This document shows, in pieces, positions 1-5,550 of a stretch of 6,765 nucleotides of DNA. Within the stretch, counting starts at the first letter, position 1; each line of letters begins with the position of its first letter. Under the pieces are notes generated by a model. The model was not told the origin of the DNA, searched no databases, and saw only the letters and a program-made list of their open reading frames with translations. The DNA is taken from the NCBI GenBank assembly GCA_937900725.1, contig CALCFP010000467.1:1-6765 (forward strand), written 5' to 3'. Origin of the DNA: an uncultured Bacteroidota bacterium (GTDB lineage: Bacteria > Bacteroidota > Bacteroidia > Bacteroidales > SZUA-534). The position numbers were made by a program, and so were the translations under genes.

Positions 1-41
1 AAAAGCGTGTCATCGACTTTCGTCAATGAGTTTATAGGCAC

Positions 42-77
42 AAAAAAAGCCCTGAAAGCGGCATAGGCTTTCAGGGC
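42..77 (-). terminator. Intrinsic terminator of the SPFH lipoprotein gene
   Basis: A perfect 11-bp inverted repeat (49-59 and 67-77, arm GCCCTGAAAGC) encloses a 7-nt loop. Read leftward it is followed at once by seven T residues (the A tract at 42-48). The hairpin lies 23 bp past the stop codon of the leftward SPFH gene. There is no T tract on the rightward side, so it acts in one direction only. Bases 1-41 hold nothing I can identify. Confidence 0.9.
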
Positions 78-100
78 ATCAAGTAAAAACTGGAATATGC

Positions 101-916
101 TTATTTCGTGCTGAGATTTATCATTGGAATTGTATTGCCACCTGTGTATTCAGGCAACTTGCCGTCCCAACGCTCGAGTGCATATTGCTGAACGAGCAGC
201 GCATTAAGGCTTGCGGCGACAGTGCGGTTGTAGTATGCTTCGCCATCGGCCTTGATTTTCAGAGCCTTGGCCTCGCCTTCGGCCTGTGCTATGGCAATTT
301 TTGCCTGAGCCTCAGCCTTCTTCACTTCGTTTTCGGCCTTCAGGCTCTCCTGGATGGCTGTATTCTTGGCCTCTATGGCAGCCGACAACGATTCAGGCGG
401 GGTTATCTGCGAAGTGAATTCAGAAACCATGAATCCCTCGTTGAGCAGTGCGCTGTCGAGCATCACCCTCACTTCGGCCTCAAACTGGGCACGGCTGGCC
501 ATCAGTTCGTCCGATGTGTAGCGGTTTGCCGTAATGCGATAGGCATCGTAAATGACAGTCTTCATGTATCCGTCCTCTATCTTGCGCAGTCCGACGCGAT
601 ACTTGCTGAACACCTTGACAACCATATCCCTACGGATTTGATATGCCAAGCGTGGATCCATCTTGAACACGGCGGCATCTTTGGTGGTCACCGTAAACGG
701 CTGATAATCGACACGTTGTATGTTTACAGGATAAGTATAGACCGATGTGGTTATTGGGTTGTAAACCACCCAACCTGTGATTGGAATGGCTTGCAGTTCG
801 CCTTGTTCGGTCACTGCAAACTTTTTAAACTTGATTCCTGCCTCTGAGGAATCGACTATGGCGCAACTCGAGAATAACGATGCTACTGCCAACATCAAGA
901 ATAATGTACGTCGCAT
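101..916 (-). CDS. SPFH/prohibitin-family lipoprotein
   Basis: This 271-residue protein belongs by its pattern to the SPFH (stomatin/prohibitin/flotillin/HflK-C) superfamily, whose members form membrane-attached ring or cage oligomers and often modulate membrane proteases; no specific partner can be named here. Residues 1-17 form a basic, hydrophobic signal peptide ending LFSSC, so Cys18 is a likely lipidation site and the protein would be tethered to a membrane on the periplasmic side. The -3 residue of the lipobox is Phe, which is atypical but tolerable. The SPFH core spans roughly residues 20-175. Residues 175-228 are a charged Ala/Glu/Lys-rich helix with repeated AEAQAK/AEGEAKA motifs, predicted coiled coil. 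The tail has the pattern ALERWDGKLPEYTGG...PMINL, typical of Bacteroidetes prohibitin-like proteins. The ATG at 914-916 is chosen because the signal peptide begins there. No Shine-Dalgarno is present, as usual for the phylum. The gene lies 125 bp downstream of the cupin gene and has its own terminator. The family call is firm; the cellular role is unknown. Confidence 0.85.
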   Translation of the reverse strand: MRRTLFLMLAVASLFSSCAIVDSSEAGIKFKKFAVTEQGELQAIPITGWVVYNPITTSVYTYPVNIQRVDYQPFTVTTKDAAVFKMDPRLAYQIRRDMVVKVFSKYRVGLRKIEDGYMKTVIYDAYRITANRYTSDELMASRAQFEAEVRVMLDSALLNEGFMVSEFTSQITPPESLSAAIEAKNTAIQESLKAENEVKKAEAQAKIAIAQAEGEAKALKIKADGEAYYNRTVAASLNALLVQQYALERWDGKLPEYTGGNTIPMINLSTK

Positions 917-924
917 AACATTTA

Positions 925-948
925 TTGATTAATTGATTAACTGATTGA
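925..948. repeat. Three tandem imperfect 8-bp repeats in the SPFH leader
   Basis: The top strand reads TTGATTAA, TTGATTAA, CTGATTGA in direct succession (925-932, 933-940, 941-948). They end 8 bp before the SPFH start codon, so they would lie in the untranslated leader of its mRNA. Function unknown. They could simply be an AT-rich, weakly structured leader of the kind that aids initiation without a Shine-Dalgarno, or a replication-slippage tract. Confidence 0.6.
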
Positions 949-982
949 GTTTGAATATCTCACTGATTTATTTTTTATAACG

Positions 983-990
983 CAAAGATT
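983..990 (-). promoter_or_regulatory. Possible -7 element upstream of the SPFH lipoprotein gene
   Basis: Read leftward the sequence is AATCTTTG followed by CG, one mismatch from the Bacteroidetes -7 consensus TAnnTTTG. It lies 67 bp upstream of the ATG. I see no convincing TTTG -33 element at the expected distance, so the call rests on the -7 match, its AT-rich setting and its position. Read-through from the cupin gene is the alternative. Confidence 0.35.
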
Positions 991-1041
991 AAATATAATC
1001 ATTTTTGTAACACAGCCATTGCCACTGATGCCGGAACAGCA

Positions 1042-1356
1042 TTAATCCTTGACCGAAATTCCTATCATGACTGTCTGACCGTCAGCATTATTCCACACCG
1101 AGTGCGGACGTTGGCCTTTAACCAAATAGGCTTCGTCTTTTTTGATGATTACGGTTTCATCGTCAAATTCGACACGGGCCTCGCCTTGAGTTACAATGAA
1201 AAGGTGATTGTGCGCGTGAGAATGCCTTTGAGTCGGACCGCCTCCATTAAGATCTACATAAGCAATTGAACCATTGATAATTGAGCCCAATGCGCCAAAC
1301 AAGTTCTTTGCCTTGAAATTGACATGCATTGGCGGTGTCATAAATTCTTCGTCCAT
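1042..1356 (-). CDS. Small single-domain cupin protein
   Basis: A 104-residue protein formed by a single conserved beta-barrel (cupin_2-like) domain. Cupin motif 1 is visible as H45-x-H47-x3-H51-x6-G58, with His51 where most cupins carry the metal-binding Glu. Motif 2 is G81...P84-H85-x3-N89, supplying the last His. A mononuclear metal site of H45, H47, H51 and H85 is therefore inferred. Metal, substrate and reaction cannot be told from sequence; small cupins of this type include metal-dependent isomerases, dioxygenases and sugar or ligand sensors. The protein has no signal peptide, so it is cytoplasmic. The ATG at 1354-1356 is preferred over an in-frame TTG two codons upstream (1360-1362), because ATG is the common start and nothing in those two codons is conserved. 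The gene is divergent from the BASS transporter gene, starting 78 bp from its ATG, and lies upstream of the SPFH gene on the same strand. No terminator is seen after it. Confidence 0.82.
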   Translation of the reverse strand: MDEEFMTPPMHVNFKAKNLFGALGSIINGSIAYVDLNGGGPTQRHSHAHNHLFIVTQGEARVEFDDETVIIKKDEAYLVKGQRPHSVWNNADGQTVMIGISVKD

Positions 1357-1369
1357 AACCAATTATTTA

Positions 1370-1398
1370 TTTGTTTCAGTTATATGCAAATATCTTTC
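1370..1398 (+). promoter_or_regulatory. Predicted promoter of the BASS transporter gene
   Basis: A TTTG at 1370-1373 is followed after 17 bp by TATCTTTC at 1391-1398, which matches seven of the eight positions of TAnnTTTG. This is the spacing and wording expected of a Bacteroidetes primary sigma factor promoter. The implied transcription start is near 1404, giving a leader of about 30 nt before the ATG at 1435. Confidence 0.5.
1387..1394 (-). promoter_or_regulatory. Candidate -7 element for the cupin gene
   Basis: Read leftward the sequence is GATATTTG, one mismatch from TAnnTTTG, 30 bp upstream of the cupin ATG. No good TTTG -33 is seen at the expected distance. It overlaps by four bases the -7 candidate of the divergent BASS gene. 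Confidence 0.35.
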
Positions 1399-1434
1399 TT
1401 TTTTCGAATTTTGCCACCATAAAACCGTTGCTTT

Positions 1435-2361
1435 ATGCTGAAAAAAATTTGCGTTTGCATAGCCCGATATATGGCTATCATAGTGTTGATTGTTTGTGCG
1501 TTATCGCTATTTCATCCATCTTCATTCAATTGGATAAAACCGAAATCGATAAATTATCTTTTAGGATTTGTGATGTTCGGCATGGGATTGACTCTAAATC
1601 CTGCCGATTTCAAGATTGTGTTCACTCGTCCGAAAGACATCTGCATCGGTTGCCTGGCGCAATTCAGCATCATGCCCCTTTTGGCTTTTGCATTGGCAAA
1701 AATGTTCAGCCTGCCCGACGAACTCACTATCGGGATGGTGCTTGTCGGATGCTGCCCTGGCGGAACGGCATCAAATGTGATAACTTATCTCGCCAAAGGC
1801 GATCTTGCCCTGTCGGTGGGAATGACTTGCATATCGACAGTCCTGGCACCGCTGATGACACCTTTGCTCACGTGGCTGCTTGTTGGCACGACTGTAGATG
1901 TCGATGTGTTCAATATGTTCTGGTCGATAATGAAAGTCATCATTCTACCAATTGGCATCGGATTCATTGTCAAGCATTTCTTTGCTAAATTCGCACAAAA
2001 CGCCACTGCATATCTTCCCGCCTTTTCGACAATAGTCATTGCGCTGATAGTCGGATCGGTGGTATCGGCCAATTCGGCACAGTTGCTGAACGCCGGATTT
2101 GTGGTCCTTCTGGTTGTAATGCTTCACAACATCAGCGGATTTGCACTGGGTTTTGCCTTGGCACGGTTGCTTAAGATGAACCGCGAGAAATGCACAGCAG
2201 TATCAATTGAAGTCGGGATGCAGAATTCAGGCTTGGCGTGTACGCTTGCGCAAACACACTTTGCCGCAATGCCTCTTGCGGCTGTTCCGGGCGCAATATT
2301 CAGTGTCTGGCACAACATAGCAGGCGCGCTGTTGGCTCGAATCTTGGCACGCAAAAATTGA
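1435..2361 (+). CDS. BASS-family sodium-coupled symporter (bile acid:Na+ symporter family)
   Basis: A 308-residue, strongly hydrophobic integral membrane protein of the bile acid:sodium symporter (BASS/SBF) family, with about nine to ten transmembrane helices and the family's usual length. It should import an organic anion together with sodium across the inner membrane. Compared from memory with ASBT of Neisseria meningitidis, the sodium-1 residues appear at S113, N114 (in GGTASN), S127, T131 and E259, and the sodium-2 residues at Q76, E259 and Q263 (in EVGMQNSG), each shifted by one position. Both sites therefore look intact. The motif GMGLTL near residues 49-54 and the C-terminal GAIFSVWHN are also typical. 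Bacterial relatives are linked to bile acids, pantoate/ketopantoate (PanS), pyruvate or other anions; nothing here fixes the substrate, and a bile-acid role should not be assumed. The ATG at 1435 gives a plausible first helix; an ATG at 1471 would cut into it. The gene is divergent from the cupin gene and convergent with the tRNA-Gln gene. Confidence 0.9.
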   Translation: MLKKICVCIARYMAIIVLIVCALSLFHPSSFNWIKPKSINYLLGFVMFGMGLTLNPADFKIVFTRPKDICIGCLAQFSIMPLLAFALAKMFSLPDELTIGMVLVGCCPGGTASNVITYLAKGDLALSVGMTCISTVLAPLMTPLLTWLLVGTTVDVDVFNMFWSIMKVIILPIGIGFIVKHFFAKFAQNATAYLPAFSTIVIALIVGSVVSANSAQLLNAGFVVLLVVMLHNISGFALGFALARLLKMNREKCTAVSIEVGMQNSGLACTLAQTHFAAMPLAAVPGAIFSVWHNIAGALLARILARKN

Positions 2362-2376
2362 TGTCGACTTTTGAGC

Positions 2377-2406
2377 AAAAAAAATCCCTCGATTACTCGA
2401 AGGATT
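2377..2406 (-). terminator. Intrinsic terminator of tRNA-Gln, possibly bidirectional
   Basis: Arms at 2383-2392 and 2397-2406 form a 10-bp stem with a 4-nt loop. In leftward RNA the single imperfect position is a G-U wobble and the stem runs into eight U residues (A tract 2377-2384). Rightward, the same position is a C-A mismatch and only TTTT follows, so it would be a weak stop for the converging BASS transcript. It lies 12 bp past the tRNA 3' end. Confidence 0.75.
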
Positions 2407-2418
2407 AATTTTGTCTTG

Positions 2419-2489
2419 TTGTCGTGGAAGGACTCGAACCCTCACAAGCAGAACCAGAATCTGAGGTGCTACCATTACACTACACGACA
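2419..2489 (-). tRNA. tRNA-Gln (anticodon CUG)
   Basis: Read leftward, 71 nt fold as a full cloverleaf. The acceptor stem is 7 bp (TGTCGTG / CACGACA) with discriminator A at 2419. The D-arm is GTGT-AATGGTA-GCAC. The anticodon loop is TTCTGGT with anticodon CTG at 2455-2457, reading CAG codons. The T-arm is GAGGG-TTCGAGT-CCTTC, with a 4-nt variable loop. The acceptor begins with a U1-A72 pair, as is characteristic of tRNA-Gln. The 3' CCA is not encoded. The first anticodon-stem pair (27-43) appears to be a U-C mismatch, leaving four good pairs. The gene stands alone, with its own promoter and terminator. Confidence 0.93.
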
Positions 2490-2506
2490 ATGGTTTTTCA
2501 ACGCCG

Positions 2507-2534
2507 CAAATATAGAAATCTTTTTTTTGGCAAA
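2507..2534 (-). promoter_or_regulatory. Predicted promoter of tRNA-Gln
   Basis: Read leftward, TTTG at 2534-2531 is followed by TATATTTG at 2514-2507, a perfect TAnnTTTG match. The gap is 16 bp, slightly short of the usual figure, and holds an eight-A tract. The implied transcription start is near 2500, about 11 nt before the mature tRNA 5' end. The -7 plus its CG extension (TATATTTGCG) is identical to that of the membrane-protein gene at 4011. Confidence 0.6.
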
Positions 2535-2603
2535 TCCCATAAAACCGATGTTTTTGAAAAAAAATATTTGTCCATCGGCGAAATGGAACGCCCCATTGAC
2601 GAC

Positions 2604-3968
2604 TCACATACGGGAACCGACTTGACGCGAATTAGCAACAGCCTCGCACATACGCATATAGCGCCACTCGACGGCGAGTATCAATGCAAAGAACACAATG
2701 ACTGGAATACGGTAACGGACCAAAGCACCGAAGTTGGCTGTTGTCAGCCCGACAAAAAAGGCATATGTGACCATAAACACAAATGCCGCTATCAGGAAAG
2801 GATTGCGGAATATAACCTTGCACATACGCCTCAATCCGAGACGAAACATCACGTAGCACAGCAACACAAAGAGCACAAATGTCTCCAATGCCGAAATCAG
2901 CATAAGCACGTTTCGCGAGTCCCACAAAAACGGGCGGAACATTCCAGCCACAATTGCCTGCGGCGCCTTTGAAATCAAACCTCCGACCGTAGGCTCAAAT
3001 GCACCTATGTCGAAACTATTGCCTCCATAATATTCCTTTTTCAAGTCATCCTGAATGATGACAGCCGTCTCAATTATTGCGTCGAGCGACTGGTAACGTT
3101 CGTTGACCATTGTGCCTAACTTTGAAAACAACCCCACTCCCACAAGCCAAATCACGAGAGCAATTATAGGGAACACAAGGGTGCGGAAAAACTGCGAATG
3201 CATCTTGTAAACATATTCAAATCCGACCCAGACAAGGCAGGCTCCCATTGTGGTGAAGAACGAATATGGCCTTATACTGATACTTATATACCCAATAACA
3301 ATGACAGCAAGAATGTTGCGGACGAAATGACGCTTGGCCACAAGCAATTCATACACAGAGCAGAACAGGAACATTGACGCTACCAAGCACCAACTATCCT
3401 TGAGCAAGGACGATCCCCAAAACAACACCGATGGCACAAAAAGCAATGCTATGGCGAAATTGCGCTCGTTGGCGGGGTATATTTTGAGCATCAACCTGTA
3501 AAATTTCCAAATGCCGATATATAGAAATGCATTCAAGACGATAATGTTTCCCAAAAAAGTCTTGAAGCCGAGCAAATAAAGCGGAACATTGAAACGGCAA
3601 ACGGCAAACGAGTTGACATCGCGCCAATATGTAGGCCACCCTGTGGAATAATCGAAGCACGAACGGAGTTCAGGCGTATGTCCACCGGCCATAATCTGCA
3701 AAAACGCGCCAAAATTCTTGTCGGCAAGCTTGACAAGAGTCTCCGTTCCCCAATAATAATAATGTGTGTCAGTCTCGCCGTAGTGGAAAGTGTAAATCAG
3801 CGCGAACGCGAGACCTGCAATAACCTTCACAAAAAATCCCAATGTAAAATATCGGTAACAAGGCTCGCTGTCAATGTGCCTGCGCTTAATAGACGCAACA
3901 ATGAACCACAGCACCAACAAGCACATTGGGACGGCAAGCAAATCGTTTATGGTGATGACAGTACGCAT
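2604..3968 (-). CDS. Polytopic membrane protein, possibly surface-polysaccharide related
   Basis: I do not recognise a named family with certainty. The 454-residue protein has about ten to twelve hydrophobic segments, near residues 8-26, 42-61, 128-155, 171-187, 192-210, 218-234, 238-255, 264-283, 352-376, 390-410 and 420-434. A soluble, presumably extracytoplasmic segment at about 62-125 opens with GETDTHYYYWG, and another at about 285-345 ends in FRPFLWDSRN. The acidic motif after an early helix, VPSVLFWGSSLLKDS (178-192) and ALVRYRIP (415-422) recall motifs of Bacteroidetes membrane proteins near exopolysaccharide loci and of lipid-linked-sugar (GT-C-like or polymerase-like) membrane enzymes. 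That is a resemblance, not an assignment. No transferase genes adjoin it, so context does not support a polysaccharide cluster. The ATG at 3966-3968 begins just before the first helix and lies about 36 nt after the predicted transcription start. It is divergent from purT and is followed downstream by the tRNA unit. No strong terminator of its own is seen. Confidence 0.8.
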   Translation of the reverse strand: MRTVITINDLLAVPMCLLVLWFIVASIKRRHIDSEPCYRYFTLGFFVKVIAGLAFALIYTFHYGETDTHYYYWGTETLVKLADKNFGAFLQIMAGGHTPELRSCFDYSTGWPTYWRDVNSFAVCRFNVPLYLLGFKTFLGNIIVLNAFLYIGIWKFYRLMLKIYPANERNFAIALLFVPSVLFWGSSLLKDSWCLVASMFLFCSVYELLVAKRHFVRNILAVIVIGYISISIRPYSFFTTMGACLVWVGFEYVYKMHSQFFRTLVFPIIALVIWLVGVGLFSKLGTMVNERYQSLDAIIETAVIIQDDLKKEYYGGNSFDIGAFEPTVGGLISKAPQAIVAGMFRPFLWDSRNVLMLISALETFVLFVLLCYVMFRLGLRRMCKVIFRNPFLIAAFVFMVTYAFFVGLTTANFGALVRYRIPVIVFFALILAVEWRYMRMCEAVANSRQVGSRM

Positions 3969-4010
3969 TCGTAGTATTTAGTCAGGACAAGCAACGCCTG
4001 AACGTCAACG

Positions 4011-4040
4011 CAAATATAAAGTGACTTGCAGAAAATCAAA
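4011..4040 (-). promoter_or_regulatory. Near-consensus promoter of the membrane-protein gene
   Basis: Read leftward, TTTG at 4040-4037 and TATATTTG at 4018-4011 are separated by 18 bp. This is the best match to the Bacteroidetes TTTG / TAnnTTTG promoter in the window. The implied transcription start near 4004 gives a leader of about 36 nt before the ATG at 3968. Confidence 0.65.
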
Positions 4041-4131
4041 AATCACACGGAACCAAAATACACACTCATTTCCGACTCTGTTCGCTAATTGTCAACAACT
4101 ATATTTTTCATACTGAACAACGTCTTTTGCG

Positions 4132-4143
4132 AATGTATACATT
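4132..4143. repeat. 12-bp perfect palindrome over the purT -7 element
   Basis: AATGTATACATT is identical to its own reverse complement. It covers the first six bases of the predicted purT -7 element, a position where a dimeric repressor would block initiation. No regulator can be named. One or two 12-bp perfect palindromes are expected by chance in a window of this size, so only the position makes it notable. Confidence 0.3.
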
Positions 4144-4145
4144 TG
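4138..4145 (+). promoter_or_regulatory. Predicted -7 element of purT
   Basis: TACATTTG at 4138-4145 matches TAnnTTTG exactly and lies 27 bp before the purT ATG, implying a leader of about 20 nt. No TTTG -33 is found 16-20 bp upstream, which would fit a promoter that is weak or needs an activator. The element overlaps a 12-bp palindrome at 4132-4143. Confidence 0.45.
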
Positions 4146-4172
4146 GCTTTCAGCAAACAAAAACAATTTGAT

Positions 4173-5354
4173 ATGGAGAATTTTGGAACAATCTTTAAAG
4201 ATGGCGGGAAAAAAGCCCTGCTGTGCGGTTCGGGCGAACTAGGCAAAGAAGTTGCCATCGAACTTCAACGATTTGGAATTGAAGTCATAGCCGTTGACCG
4301 ATACGCAAACGCACCTGCAATGCAGATTGCACACCGCTCGTATGTGATTTCTATGCTCGACGGCGAGAAACTCCGCGAGATTATCTACAAGGAGAAGCCA
4401 GACTACATCATTCCGGAAGTAGAGGCCATTGCAACTCCAACGCTTGTTGAACTTGAAAAAGAAGGATTTAATGTGATTCCGACGGCAAATGCAGCATTCC
4501 TGACCATGAACCGCGAAGGAATCCGCCGCTTGGCAGCCGAGCAACTCGGACTGAAGACTTCTCCATATCGCTTTGCGGCCAACTATGAAGAATACAAGTC
4601 TGCCATAAAGGAAATAGGAATTCCATGTGTTGTGAAGCCAATCATGAGTTCATCGGGACACGGACAGAGCACTGTCAAATGCGAGGCCGACATCGAGAAA
4701 TCGTGGGAAATATCACAGGCTGGTGGCCGCGCCGGCGCCGGCAAGGGGATTGTTGAAGGATTTATCGATTTCGACTACGAGATAACCCTTTTGACTGTCC
4801 GCCACAAGGACGGCACCAGTTTCCTGAAACCAATAGGCCACTGGCAAAAGGACGGCGACTACCAAGAATCGTGGCAGCCTCAGCCAATGACTGACAACGC
4901 TTTGGCAAAAGCTCAGGACATAGCCAAGAAAATAACAGATGCGCTTGGCGGACGCGGAATCTTCGGTGTCGAGATGTTCATCAAGGGCGATGACGTAATA
5001 TTCAGCGAAGTATCGCCTCGCCCACACGACACTGGCATGGTGACAATGATCTCGCAAGACCTTTCGGAATTTGCATTGCACGTACGCGCAATACTTGGCT
5101 TGCCTATTCCAAACATCGCATTCCACGGGCCATCAGCATCAAAGGCCGTTGTTGTATTTGGCGACAGCGACAATGTCAAATTCAGCAACCTTGAGGAGAC
5201 ACTCTCAATGCCTGACACTCAGATGAGAATCTTCGGCAAGCCTGAAGTTCACGAGCATCGCCGCATGGCTGTCTTGCTTGCTCGCGGCAACTCCATTGAA
5301 GAGGCGAAAGAGAAAGTCCGCAAAATGTACGACACACTGAAAGTGGAGAAATAA
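4173..5354 (+). CDS. purT: Formate-dependent phosphoribosylglycinamide formyltransferase (GAR transformylase 2)
   Basis: PurT joins formate to 5'-phosphoribosylglycinamide using ATP, through a formyl phosphate intermediate, making formyl-GAR in step three of de novo purine synthesis in the cytoplasm. It is the folate-independent alternative to PurN. The protein has 393 residues against 392 in E. coli, with the ATP-grasp order of pre-ATP-grasp domain (about 1-110), ATP-grasp domain (about 111-310) and C-terminal domain. By position relative to E. coli PurT, as I recall it, the conserved residues are: GAR contacts E22 (GSGELGKE), E82 (PEVEAIAT), D286 (SPRPHDTG), K356 and R363-R364; ATP contacts R114, K155, the loop S160-Q165, E195 and E203; and magnesium ligands E267 and E279. 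One difference is that the loop reads SSSGHGQ, with His163 where E. coli has Lys. The ATG at 4173 is chosen over an in-frame TTG at 4089, because the 28 upstream residues resemble nothing in PurT and the shorter form gives the family length. The gene has its own promoter and terminator and no purine-gene neighbours. Confidence 0.96.
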   Translation: MENFGTIFKDGGKKALLCGSGELGKEVAIELQRFGIEVIAVDRYANAPAMQIAHRSYVISMLDGEKLREIIYKEKPDYIIPEVEAIATPTLVELEKEGFNVIPTANAAFLTMNREGIRRLAAEQLGLKTSPYRFAANYEEYKSAIKEIGIPCVVKPIMSSSGHGQSTVKCEADIEKSWEISQAGGRAGAGKGIVEGFIDFDYEITLLTVRHKDGTSFLKPIGHWQKDGDYQESWQPQPMTDNALAKAQDIAKKITDALGGRGIFGVEMFIKGDDVIFSEVSPRPHDTGMVTMISQDLSEFALHVRAILGLPIPNIAFHGPSASKAVVVFGDSDNVKFSNLEETLSMPDTQMRIFGKPEVHEHRRMAVLLARGNSIEEAKEKVRKMYDTLKVEK

Positions 5355-5381
5355 GTTCTTACCAAGGACATTGAATAAAAG

Positions 5382-5419
5382 CATCGGGCTTGCCTGTTGG
5401 CAAACCCGATGTTTTTTTT
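5382..5419 (+). terminator. Intrinsic terminator of purT
   Basis: Arms at 5382-5394 and 5399-5411 form a 13-position, GC-rich stem with a TGTT loop, followed by eight T residues (5412-5419), 27 bp past the purT stop codon. One internal position is a C-A mismatch in rightward RNA. In leftward RNA that pair is a wobble and a shorter TTTT tract follows, so some bidirectional function is possible. Confidence 0.88.
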
Positions 5420-5466
5420 GTGCTATCGGCACTCACAATGACATCATTATAGGAATCGTTGACAAC

Positions 5467-5505
5467 AAAAAAACAAGGGGATAGCCATAAGGCCATCCCC
5501 TTGTT
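5467..5505 (-). terminator. Intrinsic terminator of the Ig-like surface protein gene
   Basis: Arms at 5472-5486 and 5491-5505 form a 15-bp stem around a 4-nt loop. In leftward RNA the only imperfect pair is a G-U wobble, and the stem runs into a U tract (A tract 5467-5473). It lies 45 bp past the stop codon of the leftward gene and faces the purT terminator. Confidence 0.88.
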
Positions 5506-5550
5506 AAATTACTGCTTGAAGCATTAATGGGGCATCTATTATTTTCCCGA

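Noticed and set aside
185..847. Long open frame on the + strand opposite the SPFH gene
   Set aside because: It is antisense to a gene with a clear signal peptide, SPFH core and terminator; its product is Cys/His-rich and resembles no family.
1435..2361. Calling the BASS protein a bile-acid transporter
   Set aside because: Sodium-site conservation shows family membership only; bacterial family members move many different anions and no bile-acid genes adjoin it.
2545..2578. Inverted repeat CCGATG...CATCGG as a terminator for the membrane-protein gene
   Set aside because: The stem is only 6 bp with a 22-nt AT-rich loop and a weak TTTT tail; it also lies just upstream of the tRNA promoter. Not strong enough to annotate.
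2424..2972. Open frame on the + strand running across the tRNA and into the membrane-protein gene
   Set aside because: It overlaps the tRNA and is antisense to a coherent multi-helix protein; its composition is hydrophilic and low-plausibility.
4089..4172. N-terminal extension of PurT from a TTG codon
   Set aside because: The 28 extra residues have no PurT counterpart, the predicted promoter lies inside them, and the ATG at 4173 gives the normal family length.
3969..4172. Purine riboswitch ahead of purT
   Set aside because: The predicted leader is only about 20 nt, too short for an aptamer, and no purine-riboswitch core motif is visible in the 204-bp gap.
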